The notes: generated by a model not told the origin, from the sequence alone. Shown: positions 27,681 through 37,549, counted from the first letter of the stretch. The stretch is DNA of 64,000 nucleotides from Hyphomonadaceae bacterium BL14 (GCA_027627705.1 CP091242.1:1496827-1560826); one strand, 5' to 3'. Translations and numbers: made by a program.

Positions 27681-27711
27681 ACCCGCTCCCGGCCCCGGCA
27701 GCGGGTTTTTT
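27681..27711 (+). terminator. Attenuator terminator of the thr-ilvD operon
   Basis: Stem ACCCGCT/AGCGGGT (27681-27687 with 27700-27706) enclosing a GC-rich loop, followed by a run of six T (27706-27711). It lies between the Thr-rich leader and thrA. The leader's 3' end contains GCGGG blocks able to pair with CCCGC of the terminator, which allows an antiterminator. Confidence 0.83.
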
Positions 27712-27752
27712 CTTGGCTGAATGCCTGACCATCGAACAAGGACCAGACGATC

Positions 27753-29498
27753 ATGGACCCCGCCCTCGACCAACCCGCCGCCCGCCCGCTCTGCGTGCTG
27801 AAATTCGGCGGCTCGGTGCTGACCGCCAAGGCCGATTACGCCGCCGCGGGCGCTGAAGCCTACCGCCATGTGCGCGCCGGCGAGACAGTGATCATCATTG
27901 TTTCCGCCCTGCAGGGCGAGACCGACGCCCTGTTCGCAGAAGCCGAGGCGGCCGGTGCCAGCGCCTGTCCGGCCATGACGGCCCGGCTGGTGCGGCTGGG
28001 CGAATTCCGCTCGGCGGCGCTGATGGGGCTGGAGCTCGCCCGGCTGGGCGTGCGCGCCCGGGTTCTGGACCCTCACGAGATCGCGCTGGAAGCCGAAGGC
28101 GATCCGCTGGACGCGGACCTGGTGCGCCTCGACCGGGCCAAGCTGCATGCAGCGCTTGGCGATGTGGAGGCGGTGGTCCTGCCCGGCTTCACCGCCGGTC
28201 ACGAACGCCATGGTGCCGTAACGCTGGGCCGCGGTGGAACCGACCTCACGGCTGTGTTCTTCGCGGCCGAGGCGGGAGCCCGGCGCGTACGCCTGATCAA
28301 GGATGTGGACGGGGTCTATACCGATGATCCGGCGCGTGACCCAGCCGCGCGGCGCTATGACCGGCTTGACTATGATGCGGCGCTGAAAGCCAGCCGTGGC
28401 CTGATCCAGCCCAAAGCCATTGAGGCAGCCCGCGCCGCCGGGCTGGAGATCGAGATCGCCGCCATGGGTGCCGGTCACGCCACCCGCGTCGCCCCCGGAC
28501 CGGCCGTGATCGGCGCGCCAGTGCGGACCCGGCCCTTGCGCGTGGCGCTGCTGGGATGCGGCGCGGTGGGATCAGGCGTGCTTGACCATTTGCTGGCCCG
28601 GCCCGACCTGTTTGCGCTCAATCCGGTCCTGGTCCGCCGCCCTGAACGGCGCGCCGGGGATGGGCGGGCCGCCTTCACTGCTGACGCAGATGTGGCGCTG
28701 GCGGGCAATCCTGACCTGGTGATCGAAGCCATGGGCGGCATCGACCAGCCCGCCGATCTGATGCTGCGCGCGCTGGCAAACGGTGCCCATGTGGTGACTG
28801 CCAACAAAGCTGCCCTGGCCAAGCGCTATGATGCGCTTCAGGCTGGCGCCCGCAAAGCCAGACGGCGCCTGCAATACGCCGCCAGCGTCGGCGGCGGGGT
28901 GGTGATTCTCGAAGCGCTGGAGCGCCTCAAGGCGCACGGCGTGGTCAGCGTCGAGGGCGTGATGAATGGCACCGGCAACTTCATCCTTAGCCGCCTCAGG
29001 GCAGGCGCAGCGTTTGAGGATGCTGTCGCAGACGCCCAGCGCCTTGGCTTCGCCGAGGCCGATCCCAGCGCTGATGTGGACGGGCATGATGCCGCCGACA
29101 AACTCTCCCTTCTGATCCGCGAGGCCTTCGGGCGCGACATGGCACCAGAGGCCATCGCCAAGGAATCCTTGCGCGCCGCCACGCCGGAGCGCCTGGCCGA
29201 GGCGGCGGGCAAAGGCGAAGTGTTCAAACAGATCGGGCGCTGCGCACTGACATCCGACGGATCAGTGGAGGCCAGCGTGCGTGTGATGAGCGTGCCGCAA
29301 GCCCATCCGCTGGCCGGCGCGGTGAATGAGGAGAACCGGTTCGTGGTCACGCTCTCCGACGGCTCGGTCCACGCCCTCTACGGCAAGGGGGCCGGGCGCT
29401 GGCCCACGGCGGCGGCGGTGTTTGCAGATGTGATGGACATTGCGCGCGCTTGCGCGTGTGATGCGCCCGAGCGTGCAGCGCTCGCCGCCAGCGCCTGA
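27753..29498 (+). CDS. thrA: Bifunctional aspartokinase-homoserine dehydrogenase lacking ACT domains
   Basis: A 581-aa fusion. Residues about 12-245 form the aspartokinase catalytic domain (VLKFGGSVLT, VIIIVSALQGETDAL, GRGGTDLTAVFFA, LIKDVDGVYTDDP). Residues 261-575 form homoserine dehydrogenase (ALLGCGAVGSGVLDHL, VVTANKAAL, VMNGTGNFILSRL, ADPSADVDGHDAADKL). Classical ThrA is about 820 aa, with two ACT domains between the catalytic parts. Here only some 15 residues separate them, and there is no C-terminal ACT either. Threonine feedback through ACT domains is thus unlikely, leaving attenuation as the visible control. Ribosome site AAGGA precedes the ATG. Confidence 0.92.
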   Translation: MDPALDQPAARPLCVLKFGGSVLTAKADYAAAGAEAYRHVRAGETVIIIVSALQGETDALFAEAEAAGASACPAMTARLVRLGEFRSAALMGLELARLGVRARVLDPHEIALEAEGDPLDADLVRLDRAKLHAALGDVEAVVLPGFTAGHERHGAVTLGRGGTDLTAVFFAAEAGARRVRLIKDVDGVYTDDPARDPAARRYDRLDYDAALKASRGLIQPKAIEAARAAGLEIEIAAMGAGHATRVAPGPAVIGAPVRTRPLRVALLGCGAVGSGVLDHLLARPDLFALNPVLVRRPERRAGDGRAAFTADADVALAGNPDLVIEAMGGIDQPADLMLRALANGAHVVTANKAALAKRYDALQAGARKARRRLQYAASVGGGVVILEALERLKAHGVVSVEGVMNGTGNFILSRLRAGAAFEDAVADAQRLGFAEADPSADVDGHDAADKLSLLIREAFGRDMAPEAIAKESLRAATPERLAEAAGKGEVFKQIGRCALTSDGSVEASVRVMSVPQAHPLAGAVNEENRFVVTLSDGSVHALYGKGAGRWPTAAAVFADVMDIARACACDAPERAALAASA

Positions 29499-29511
29499 AG
29501 GAGTTTGACCC

Positions 29512-30459
29512 ATGATCCAGTTCGCTGCCGCCAGCGCGCCCGCCAGCATCGGCAATGTCTCGGTCGGCTTCGATGTCTTGGGCCAGGCCTTTGACGCCGT
29601 GCGCGACACGGTCACTGCCGAGCGCGTCAAAGGGGCCGGCGTAGTCCTCGGCTCCGTCAGCGGGCTGGTCGAGGCCCTGCCCGACCGCCCCGAATCCAAC
29701 ACCGCGCTGGCCGCCGCCGCAGCCGTCCTGTCGGCGGCGCGCGTCAAATTCGGTGTACGGGTGTCGATCCACAAGGGCGTACCGCTCAGCGCCGGCATGG
29801 GCGGGTCCGCCGCCTCGGCGGTGGCTGCAGCCGCGGCGGTGAATGCCCTGCTCGACAGACCATTTGCGGTCGAAGACCTGCTGCCCTTTGCCCTCAAGGG
29901 CGAGGCTGTGTCCGCGGATCCCCCGCCCTGGGACAATGTAATGGCCAGCCTGCATGGCGGGCTGGTGATCGCGGCGCGCCTCGACCCGGCACTGATCCGG
30001 CGCGTGCCTGCGCCGGGCGGCGTCGTGGCGATCCTGCTGCATCCCGACGCACGGATAGAGACGCGCGCCGCGCGCGGCATCCTCAAACCATCGGTGCCCC
30101 TGCATACGGCCGTGGAACACGCCCGGCGCATCAGCGCCTTCACCCTGGGCTGCGCGATCAATGATCTCGATCTGGTGCGGGCAGGCATTGAGGACATCCT
30201 GATCGAGCCTCAGCGCAAATACCTCCTGCCCGAACTGCCCGCGGTAAAGAAGGCCGCGATGGATGCCGGTGCGCTTGGCTGCTCCTTCTCCGGGTCCGGC
30301 CCGTCGGTCTTCGCCTGGGCGCTCAAAAGCGACGCCGACGCGGTGGAAGCGGGCATGGCCGCCGCGTTCAAACGCGCCGGACGGCAGGCCCAGGCCTATC
30401 GCGCGCCGCTGGACAGCGCCGGGGTCAGGATTGAGCAAGTCGCGGAGGCGGCGGCGTGA
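29512..30459 (+). CDS. thrB: Homoserine kinase, GHMP type
   Basis: A 315-aa GHMP-superfamily kinase that phosphorylates homoserine. It begins with FAAASAPASIGNVSVGFDVLG, then has the ATP loop VPLSAGMGGSAASAVAAAAAV and a C-terminal GALGCSFSGSGPSVFAW. This is the enterobacterial/Xanthomonas form. Many Alphaproteobacteria instead use an unrelated APH-fold ThrB, so its presence here is notable. It lies 13 bp after thrA, and its stop overlaps the thrC GTG start. Confidence 0.94.
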   Translation: MIQFAAASAPASIGNVSVGFDVLGQAFDAVRDTVTAERVKGAGVVLGSVSGLVEALPDRPESNTALAAAAAVLSAARVKFGVRVSIHKGVPLSAGMGGSAASAVAAAAAVNALLDRPFAVEDLLPFALKGEAVSADPPPWDNVMASLHGGLVIAARLDPALIRRVPAPGGVVAILLHPDARIETRAARGILKPSVPLHTAVEHARRISAFTLGCAINDLDLVRAGIEDILIEPQRKYLLPELPAVKKAAMDAGALGCSFSGSGPSVFAWALKSDADAVEAGMAAAFKRAGRQAQAYRAPLDSAGVRIEQVAEAAA

Positions 30460-31763
30460 ACTTCGTCTCGACACGCGGGGGCGGCGCACCGGTCCGGTTT
30501 GAAGACGCCATCCTGTCCGGGACGGCACCCGATGGCGGCCTGTTCAGGCCTGAACATTTGCCTGAAAAGACCCTGAGCGGCCTCTCGGGTGACGCCAGCG
30601 TCGCAGAAACCGCCCATGGATTGCTTGAGCCTTTTGTGAAGGGCGGCAGGCTCGCGGCTTCGCTGAGCATTCTGTGCGCTGAAGCCTTTGATTTTGAAGC
30701 GCCTCTGGTGATGCCGGACCCGGCCCAGCCCGACCTGATGGCGCTGGAACTGTTTCACGGCCCCACGGGCGCCTTCAAGGATTTCGGCGCGCGCTTCCTG
30801 ATGGCCTGCCTCAGCCGCCTGGCGGACCGCGAGCGCCCGCGCACCGTGCTCGCGGCAACCTCTGGCGATACCGGCGGCGCGGTTGGCTGCGCCGCGGAGG
30901 GGCGCAACGGCGTGCGCGCCGTCATCGTGTTCCCCAAGGGCCGTGTTTCCGCGTTCCAGCGTCACCAGCTGACCTGCTGGGACGCGCCGGTAGGCGCGCT
31001 GGAGATCGAGGGCGATTTCGATGCCTGCCAGGCACTGGTGAAATCGGCGTTCGCTGACGCCGATCTGTCCGCGCGCCATCGGCTGACCAGCGCCAATTCG
31101 ATCAATCTCGCCCGGCTGCTGCCCCAGGGGGCCTATCTGGCCCGCGCCTGCGCGCAGGTTTTCGCCCGTACCGGCATGGCACCCGGCCTGATCATCCCCA
31201 CCGGGAATCTTGGACATGGCGTCGCCGCGCTTTACGCCCGCGCCTTGGGCGCGCCCATCGGACCCATCGTGCTGGCCACCAACGCGAATGCCGCCCTCGC
31301 CCACTGGGCTGAGAGCGGCACCTATGAGCCCAGAGCCTCCGTCGCAACCATCGCCAATGCCATGGATGTGGGCGCGCCCAGCAATTTCGAGCGCCTCGCG
31401 GCGCTGAATGACGGGTCAGGTGAGGTGCGGGTGGAGCGCGTCGAGGATGATGCGATCCGCGCACGCATCATCAGCGCCTATGTCAGCTCGGGCTATGTCT
31501 GGTGCCCCCACTCTGCGACCGGCGCGGAAGCCTTTGCCCGCCTGAGCCCGGCGGAGCGCAACGCCCGGACCTGGATCGTGGCGGCCACGGCGCACCCGTA
31601 TAAGTTCGCCGACATTGTCGAGCCCCTTATCGGACGCGCGATTTCCCCGCCCCCGGCGCTGGATGCCGTCCTGTCACGCCCATCACGGGCAACCCAGGCG
31701 AAGGCGGACCTTGCCGCCCTCGCCCGCCATCTCACAAAGCTGGAAGAGCCCGCCCTGTCATGA
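30456..31763 (+). CDS. thrC: Threonine synthase
   Basis: ThrC, 435 aa, a PLP enzyme converting phosphohomoserine to threonine. The start GTG at 30456 gives [19 protein letters not shown], then [15 protein letters not shown]. The PLP lysine sits in [15 protein letters not shown], and [16 protein letters not shown] and [14 protein letters not shown] bind the cofactor phosphate. Cys/Asn-rich [14 protein letters not shown] is also typical. It overlaps thrB by four bases and ilvD by four bases. Confidence 0.95.
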   Translation: MNFVSTRGGGAPVRFEDAILSGTAPDGGLFRPEHLPEKTLSGLSGDASVAETAHGLLEPFVKGGRLAASLSILCAEAFDFEAPLVMPDPAQPDLMALELFHGPTGAFKDFGARFLMACLSRLADRERPRTVLAATSGDTGGAVGCAAEGRNGVRAVIVFPKGRVSAFQRHQLTCWDAPVGALEIEGDFDACQALVKSAFADADLSARHRLTSANSINLARLLPQGAYLARACAQVFARTGMAPGLIIPTGNLGHGVAALYARALGAPIGPIVLATNANAALAHWAESGTYEPRASVATIANAMDVGAPSNFERLAALNDGSGEVRVERVEDDAIRARIISAYVSSGYVWCPHSATGAEAFARLSPAERNARTWIVAATAHPYKFADIVEPLIGRAISPPPALDAVLSRPSRATQAKADLAALARHLTKLEEPALS

Positions 31764-33448
31764 CCGCAAAACGCCCCTCGCACACGCTGATCAAGGGCCC
31801 GGCCCGCGCCCCTGCCCGCGCCATGCTGCGCGCTGCCGGGTTTGACGATGAACGGCTCGCCAAGCCACTGATCGCCATCGTCAACACCTGGACCAGCGTG
31901 ACGCCCTGCAATATGCACCTGGCCGGGCTCGCCGACCATGCCCGCGCCGGGATTGAGGCGGCGGGCGGCACAGCGGTGGATTTCAACACCATTGTGGTCA
32001 CCGACGGCATCGCCATGGGCACTGAAGGCATGCGCGCCAGCCTCATGAGCCGGGATTGCGTGGCGGATTCTGCCGAACTCGCCGTGCGTGGCCATTGCCT
32101 GGACGCGGTCCTGTTTCTTGTGGGCTGCGACAAGACCTTGCCGGGTGCCGCAATGGCGGCCGCGCGCCTCGATCTGCCCAGCGTCATTCTTTATGGCGGC
32201 TCGATCATGCAGGGTCACCGGAACGGCAAGAACCTCACCATCCAGGACGTGTTTGAAGCCGTGGGTGCCTGCGCCGCCGGGCGGATCAGCGAAGCCGAAC
32301 TGATCGAAGTGGAAAAGGCCGCCTGCCCCGGCGCGGGCGCCTGCGGCGGCCAGTTTACCGCCAACACCATGGCGCTGGCGCTGAACGTCATGGGCCTCAG
32401 CGACATGGCGCTCAACGATCTGCCTGCCGTGCATCCCGACAAGCCCAAAGCCGCCGAGGCGGCAGGGCGGCTGGTGGTCGAGGCGTTCAATGCCGGACGG
32501 AATGCGCGCAGCCTGATCACGCCGGTGTCGCTCAGGAACGCCGCCGCCGCTGTGACGGCCACGGCCGGTTCGACCAATGCGGTGCTGCACCTGCTGGCCA
32601 TTGCGCGCGAGGCAGGGGTTACGAAAGACGCCTTCAACATTGATGACTTCGACGCCATCTCGCGCGCCACACCGGTGATCGCCGATCTCAAGCCGGGCGG
32701 GCGCTATATGGCGCCGGACATGAGCGCAGCGGGCGGCACGCGGCTCTTGGTCCAGCGCCTCCAGCAATCGGGTCATCTCGCTGATGCGCCCACCATCACG
32801 GGAGGCACATTGTTTGAAGAAGCCGCCCTGGCTGAAGAAACCCCCGGCCAGGACGTGATCCGCAGCGCCGCTGATCCGGTGAAGGCGCGCGGCGGGTTCG
32901 GCGTGCTCTACGGTGATCTGGCGCCGGAAGGCTGCGTCGTGAAGCTCGCCGGCCATGACCGGCTCTTCGTGTCCGGTCCCGCCCGCGTGTTTGACAGCGA
33001 GGAAGCCTGTTTCGAGGCGGTCAATCAGGGCCGCATCCAGAAAGGCGATGTGGTGGTGATCCGCTATGAGGGACCGGCGGGCGGGCCCGGCATGCGCGAA
33101 ATGCTGGCGGTGACCGCCGCCATCCAGGGCGCAGGCCTAGGCGACGACGTGGCGCTGATCACGGACGGGCGGTTTTCCGGCGCGACCTACGGCTTCATGG
33201 TCGGCCATGTGGCGCCGGAAGCGGCGCGCGGCGGGCCGCTCGCCTTCATCCGCGATGGCGATGTGGTCACCATTGATGTGGACGCGCGCCGGCTGGATGT
33301 GGACGCTGACCTCGACGCCCGCATGGCACGCGGATTCATCGCGCCCAAGCCGCGCTATCCCACCGGGGCCTACGCCAAATACGCCGCGCTTGTGCGCTCT
33401 GCATCAGAGGGGGCTGTGACCGGTTTTCCATTCGGCGCGCCCGGCTGA
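31760..33448 (+). CDS. ilvD: Dihydroxy-acid dehydratase
   Basis: IlvD, 562 aa, an Fe-S dehydratase producing 2-oxo acids for Ile and Val. N-terminal [36 protein letters not shown] and the cluster cysteines in [18 protein letters not shown] and [17 protein letters not shown] are clear. Further on come [13 protein letters not shown] and [21 protein letters not shown]. It is the last gene of the thr operon, and it links threonine supply to isoleucine synthesis while also serving the divergent ilv operon. There is no ilvA in the window. Confidence 0.95.
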   Translation: MTAKRPSHTLIKGPARAPARAMLRAAGFDDERLAKPLIAIVNTWTSVTPCNMHLAGLADHARAGIEAAGGTAVDFNTIVVTDGIAMGTEGMRASLMSRDCVADSAELAVRGHCLDAVLFLVGCDKTLPGAAMAAARLDLPSVILYGGSIMQGHRNGKNLTIQDVFEAVGACAAGRISEAELIEVEKAACPGAGACGGQFTANTMALALNVMGLSDMALNDLPAVHPDKPKAAEAAGRLVVEAFNAGRNARSLITPVSLRNAAAAVTATAGSTNAVLHLLAIAREAGVTKDAFNIDDFDAISRATPVIADLKPGGRYMAPDMSAAGGTRLLVQRLQQSGHLADAPTITGGTLFEEAALAEETPGQDVIRSAADPVKARGGFGVLYGDLAPEGCVVKLAGHDRLFVSGPARVFDSEEACFEAVNQGRIQKGDVVVIRYEGPAGGPGMREMLAVTAAIQGAGLGDDVALITDGRFSGATYGFMVGHVAPEAARGGPLAFIRDGDVVTIDVDARRLDVDADLDARMARGFIAPKPRYPTGAYAKYAALVRSASEGAVTGFPFGAPG

Positions 33449-33505
33449 GGCCAGGACGCGCGAAGCGCTCGCCAAGGCGCGACTCGCCTGCTAAACGCTG
33501 CGCTC

Positions 33506-34168
33506 ATGAAAACCGCTGTCATCGTCTTCCCCGGTTCAAACTGCGACCGCGATGCGGCCGTGGCGATCGAGCGCGTCACCGGCGCGGCCCCTGCCATGGT
33601 CTGGCACGGCGAATCCAGCCTGCCCGATGGCCTGGATTTCATCATGATCCCGGGCGGGTTTTCCTACGGGGACTATCTGCGCTCGGGTGCCATCGCCGCG
33701 CGCTCGCCCATTATGGGCGATCTGGTGCGCCGGGCAGAAGGCGGTACGCCGGTGCTGGGCGTCTGCAACGGCTTCCAGATCCTGATCGAGGCGGGCCTCC
33801 TTCCCGGCGCGCTGATGCGCAATGCCGGCCTGCGCTTCATCTGCGAGAAAACACCGCTCTATGTGGAAAGCGCCAATACACGCTTCACCCGCGCCTATGC
33901 CGGGTCGAGCGAACTGGTGATCCCCATCGCCCATCATGACGGCAATTATTTCGCCGACGAGGCCACGCTCGACCGGCTCGAGGGCGAGGGCCAGGTGGCC
34001 TTCCGCTATGGCAATAATCCCAACGGCTCGGCGCGCGACATCGCCGGCATCACCAATGCAGCGGGCAATGTGCTGGGCATGATGCCCCACCCCGAACGCG
34101 CGGTGGACCCGGTCCATGGCGGCACGGACGGGCTCGGCGTGTTTGAGAGCGTGCTGGGGACGCGGTGA
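33506..34168 (+). CDS. purQ: FGAM synthase glutaminase subunit PurQ
   Basis: PurQ, 220 aa, a class I glutamine amidotransferase that supplies ammonia to PurL. It begins [20 protein letters not shown]. The oxyanion/nucleophile region reads [14 protein letters not shown] and [21 protein letters not shown] (catalytic Cys in GVCNG). The C-terminal His-Glu pair is in [11 protein letters not shown]. It lies 57 bp after ilvD and so could be read from the thr operon. Its stop overlaps the hicA start (TGATG). Confidence 0.95.
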   Translation: MKTAVIVFPGSNCDRDAAVAIERVTGAAPAMVWHGESSLPDGLDFIMIPGGFSYGDYLRSGAIAARSPIMGDLVRRAEGGTPVLGVCNGFQILIEAGLLPGALMRNAGLRFICEKTPLYVESANTRFTRAYAGSSELVIPIAHHDGNYFADEATLDRLEGEGQVAFRYGNNPNGSARDIAGITNAAGNVLGMMPHPERAVDPVHGGTDGLGVFESVLGTR

Positions 34169-34366
34169 TGCTGGCCAGCCGGGAGGTGATTGCCAGCCTG
34201 GAAATGGCTGGCTGGCGCAAGGTCCGGCAACGCGGCAGCCACGTGCAGAATAAAAAAGGACGGGCTGGCCGCGATCGTGACCGTTCCCCATCCGGCAAAA
34301 GACCTCAAGCGTGGTACGCTGCGGTCAATCGAGCGCGCCAGCGGCGTGCAACTGATCAAGGACTGA
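34168..34366 (+). pseudogene. hicA: hicA-like toxin gene with a +1 frameshift
   Basis: The first frame from ATG 34168 gives [19 protein letters not shown] then RQRGSHVQNKK, the HicA N-terminus with the catalytic His in GSH. After the A6 tract at 34252-34257 the HicA sequence continues only in another frame: DGLAAIVTVPHPAKDLKRGT and LRSIERASGVQL, ending with TGA at 34366. Removing one A restores a 65-aa HicA. Without the shift, translation runs into hicB in frame. It may be a real inactivation, transcriptional slippage on A6, or a sequencing error. HicA is an mRNA interferase with a dsRBD-like fold. Confidence 0.85.
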
Positions 34367-34371
34367 CCGCG

Positions 34372-34680
34372 ATGACCCTGCACGTCTACCCCGCCATTCT
34401 CGAAGGCGACGCAGAAACCGGTTTCAGCGTGTACTTTCCCGATCTCGACGGATGCGTCTCAGCTGGTGATAGCGCCAGCGAGGCCGCCCTTAACGCGCAG
34501 GAAGCCCTCGCCCTGCATCTCGAAGGCCTGATGGCCGAAAATCTGCCGGTGCCGGCCCCGTCCGATCTGTCTGCAATCCGCGCCGAACCGGGCGCGCCGG
34601 AGGCCGCGCGCCTTCTGGTTACCGCCTGTCTGCCTGACCCATCCCTGCTCGATCAGCCGCAACGGACGCATGCCGAATGA
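34372..34680 (+). CDS. hicB: HicB-like antitoxin, short form
   Basis: A 102-aa HicB-type protein, [20 protein letters not shown] then [20 protein letters not shown] and [14 protein letters not shown]. This is the RNase H-like HicB fold that blocks HicA. The usual C-terminal helix-turn-helix or ribbon-helix-helix is missing: the protein ends shortly after the fold, and its stop overlaps the purL start. It begins five bases after the end of the hicA remnant. Because it lies between purQ and purL with tight spacing, it may be kept for transcriptional continuity rather than as an active TA partner. Confidence 0.85.
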   Translation: MTLHVYPAILEGDAETGFSVYFPDLDGCVSAGDSASEAALNAQEALALHLEGLMAENLPVPAPSDLSAIRAEPGAPEAARLLVTACLPDPSLLDQPQRTHAE

Positions 34681-36914
34681 GTGTTGAACCCAAATACGCC
34701 CCCGGAATCACGCCGGAGATCGCGCTCGATCACGTCACGGCGGATGAGTACGAGATCATCCTGCGTGAGCTGGGACGGGCACCGAACCTGGTGGAGCTCG
34801 GCATTTTCTCGGTGATGTGGTCGGAGCACTGCTCGTACAAGTCGAGCCGGGTTCATCTGGCGAAATTCCCCACCCAGGGCGAGCGCGTGATTTTCGGACC
34901 CGGTGAAAACGCCGGCGTGATCGATATCGGCGACGGCCAGGCGGCGATCTTCAAAATGGAGAGCCACAACCACCCCAGCTTTATCGAGCCCTATCAGGGC
35001 GCGGCCACGGGCGTGGGCGGGATATTGCGCGACGTGTTCACCATGGGCGCGCGCCCGGTGGCGCTGATGAACGCCCTGCGCTTTGGCGATCCCAATCACC
35101 CCAAAACCCGCCAGCTGGTGGCCGGTGTCGCAGCGGGCATTGGCGGCTACGGCAATTGCGTGGGCGTGCCGACAGTGGGCGGCGAGACCAATTTCGACAA
35201 GGGCTATAACGGCAATATCCTGGTCAACGCCATGGCCGTAGGGATCGCCGATACCGACAAGATTTTCACCGCCGCCGCGCGCGAATCCGGCTTCCCCGTG
35301 CTGTACGTGGGCGCCAAGACCGGGCGCGACGGCATCCATGGCGCGACCATGGCCAGCGCCGAGTTCGGCGAGGGTTCTGAAGAGAAACGCCCCACCGTCC
35401 AGGTCGGCGATCCCTTCACCGAGAAAAAACTGATCGAGGCGTGCCTGGAGCTGATGGCCGAGGACGCCATCAGCTCGATCCAGGACATGGGCGCGGCGGG
35501 CCTGACCTCCTCCAGCGTGGAGATGGCGTCGCGCGGCGGGCTTGGCATCGAGCTTGATCTCGACCACGTGCCCCAGCGCGAAACCGGCATGACCGCCTAT
35601 GAAATGATGCTCTCGGAATCCCAGGAGCGCATGCTGATGATCGTGAAACCCGGCCGCGAGCACGTGGCTGAAGCGATCTTCCGCAAATGGGATCTGGACG
35701 TGGCGACCATCGGCAAGATCGCGCCCCATGGCCGCCTGGTGCTGCGCCATAAGGGCGAGGTGGTGTGCGATCTGCCCCTCGATCCGATCGGCGAGAAGGC
35801 GCCCAAATACGAACGGCCCTGGTTCCCCGCCGAAGCGCGCGCCAGCATCGACGCTGCAACACTGCGCACGCCGGAGCATCTGGGCGAGACCCTGCTGGCG
35901 CTTATGGGGTCGCCGGACATGGCGTCCAAGCGCTGGATCTGGAGCCAGTATGACCGTCACGTCATGGCCGACACGGCCGCCAGCTCTGAAGACCCCGCCG
36001 ACGCGGCCATCGTGCGCGTCCACGGCACGGGCAAGGCGCTGGCCATCACCACTGACTGCACCCCGCGCTACTGCGCAGCGGACCCGTTTGAGGGCGGCAA
36101 GCAGGCGGTGGCGGAAGTCTGGCGCAATCTCACCGCGGTAGGTGCCGACCCCATCGCCATCACTGACTGCCTGAATTTCGGCAATCCCGAGCGGCCCGAA
36201 ATCATGGGGCAGTTCGTGGGCTGCGTTGAAGGCATGGCCGAAGCCTGCCGCGTCCTCGCCTTCCCCGTCGTGTCCGGTAATGTCTCGCTCTACAACGAGA
36301 CGGACGGCAAGGCGATCCCGCCTACGCCGGCGGTCGGCGGCGTGGGTCTGTTGCCGGACGTGACCGTGCGCGCGGGCTTTGGCGGCATGAAGGACGGCGA
36401 TGTGGTGCTGCTGGTGGGTGACACCCACGGCGCGCTGGGTGCCTCGCTCTATCTGCGCCATATCGAGGACCGCGAGGACGGTGCGCCGCCGCGCGTGGAC
36501 CTGGCCGCAGAAAAGCGCCACGGCGATTTTGTCCGCACCGAGATTCGCGCCGGGCGCGCGACGGTCGTCCACGATGTCTCTGATGGCGGGCTCGCCTGCG
36601 CCGCCGCAGAGATGGCGATGGCGTCCGGCGTGGGGATCAAGCTGGCCTACACAGGGCCTCTGCCCGCCTTCGCCTGGATGTTCGGCGAGGACCAGGCGCG
36701 CTATCTCGTTGCTGCCGACCCCGCCACGGCCGAGACCATCCGCGCCAATGCACTGACCGCAGGCGTGCCGGTCAGCGTGGTCGGTCTGGCGGGAGGGCGC
36801 CATGTCTCGATTAACGGGACCCACAGCATCGACCTGATCGCCCTTAAACAGGCCCATGAAAACTGGATGCCGCGCCTGATGGCCGGCGAGCCCACAGCGG
36901 TCGCCGCCGAATAG
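34677..36914 (+). CDS. purL: FGAM synthase subunit PurL
   Basis: PurL, 745 aa, the small-type synthetase subunit that works with PurS and PurQ. Motifs include [38 protein letters not shown] (catalytic His), [36 protein letters not shown] and [20 protein letters not shown], and the second half has [16 protein letters not shown]. It is an ATP-dependent amidotransferase in purine synthesis. The start overlaps the hicB stop (ATGA), and a strong terminator follows the stop. Confidence 0.96.
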   Translation: MSVEPKYAPGITPEIALDHVTADEYEIILRELGRAPNLVELGIFSVMWSEHCSYKSSRVHLAKFPTQGERVIFGPGENAGVIDIGDGQAAIFKMESHNHPSFIEPYQGAATGVGGILRDVFTMGARPVALMNALRFGDPNHPKTRQLVAGVAAGIGGYGNCVGVPTVGGETNFDKGYNGNILVNAMAVGIADTDKIFTAAARESGFPVLYVGAKTGRDGIHGATMASAEFGEGSEEKRPTVQVGDPFTEKKLIEACLELMAEDAISSIQDMGAAGLTSSSVEMASRGGLGIELDLDHVPQRETGMTAYEMMLSESQERMLMIVKPGREHVAEAIFRKWDLDVATIGKIAPHGRLVLRHKGEVVCDLPLDPIGEKAPKYERPWFPAEARASIDAATLRTPEHLGETLLALMGSPDMASKRWIWSQYDRHVMADTAASSEDPADAAIVRVHGTGKALAITTDCTPRYCAADPFEGGKQAVAEVWRNLTAVGADPIAITDCLNFGNPERPEIMGQFVGCVEGMAEACRVLAFPVVSGNVSLYNETDGKAIPPTPAVGGVGLLPDVTVRAGFGGMKDGDVVLLVGDTHGALGASLYLRHIEDREDGAPPRVDLAAEKRHGDFVRTEIRAGRATVVHDVSDGGLACAAAEMAMASGVGIKLAYTGPLPAFAWMFGEDQARYLVAADPATAETIRANALTAGVPVSVVGLAGGRHVSINGTHSIDLIALKQAHENWMPRLMAGEPTAVAAE

Positions 36915-36939
36915 GCCCGCGCGTCACCTGCGCATACGA

Positions 36940-36971
36940 AAAAGGCCGGAGCCCCGAGGCTCCGGCCTTTT
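36940..36971. terminator. Bidirectional terminator between purL and a convergent gene
   Basis: Perfect 14-base arms AAAAGGCCGGAGCC (36940-36953) and its complement (36958-36971) around CCGA. The stem ends in four T on the plus strand and four or more T on the minus strand, so it can serve both purL and the leftward gene ending at 36995. Confidence 0.88.
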
Positions 36972-36994
36972 CAATTCACGGCTTTCAGCTGGCG

Positions 36995-37465
36995 TCAGTT
37001 GGTGCAAGCCGCCAGAGCCAGGTTGGCCTGGACCGCGGTTTCGCCGCCAGCCAGCTCCCCGGCGCGCGCGAAATCGGTGCGGGCCGCGGCCTGATCGCCA
37101 GCGAGCCACAGGGCTGCGCCGCGATTGGTGTGTGCTTCCCACGAGCCGCCAGTGCGTTCGGCGGCGTCATTACACGCATCCGCCGCGCCTTCGCTGCCCT
37201 GATTGGCCAGCGCCGCGCACAGATTGATCGCAGCCGCCGCCTTGTTGCGGCTGGTCGTGCCAGAATTGATGGCGGAGCGGGCAAAGTGCTCGGCGGTGGC
37301 CCAGTCGCTGCGCTCGATGCGGCTGGCCGAGGCGCGCACATTGGCGTTGGCAGTGGATACGCTGACGAATGCCGGCGCGGCCGAGCAATCCTGGGCCTGG
37401 GCCGCCGGGATCGCGGCGAGGCTCAATGCCGCACCAGCGAACAGAACACGGGCGAGAGCGGTCAT
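36995..37465 (-). CDS. Secreted small TPR-like protein
   Basis: A 156-aa exported protein. The signal peptide LARVLFAGAALSLAAIPAAQAQ is followed by about 130 residues of helix-turn-helix repeats (WATAEHFARSAINSG, NKAAAAINLCAALANQG, WEAHTNRGAALWLAGDQAAARTDFARAGEL), consistent with two or three degenerate TPR units. Four Cys in the mature part may form disulfides. The function is unknown; such proteins are common in Hyphomonadaceae-type genomes. An AGGAG lies nine bases upstream of the ATG. A TGAACG-type palindrome lies 85 bp upstream. Confidence 0.75.
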   Translation of the reverse strand: MTALARVLFAGAALSLAAIPAAQAQDCSAAPAFVSVSTANANVRASASRIERSDWATAEHFARSAINSGTTSRNKAAAAINLCAALANQGSEGAADACNDAAERTGGSWEAHTNRGAALWLAGDQAAARTDFARAGELAGGETAVQANLALAACTN

Positions 37466-37549
37466 GGGGAGGTCTCCTGATTCATGTGGGCCAATCCCGG
37501 CCCTGACAATTGTGCTTACAAATTAGTACGCTCACCCTCAATTGAAAAG

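Noticed and set aside
34252..34258. Programmed -1 ribosomal frameshift in hicA at the A6-G tract
   Set aside because: The shift needed to restore HicA is +1 (or loss of one A), not the -1 produced by classic A AAA AAG slippery sites; slippage by RNA polymerase remains possible, but it is not the standard mechanism.
34653..36857. A 734-codon open frame antisense to purL
   Set aside because: It is the shadow of a GC-rich gene; the protein is His/Arg/Gly-rich without any recognisable domain, while the plus strand encodes clear PurL.
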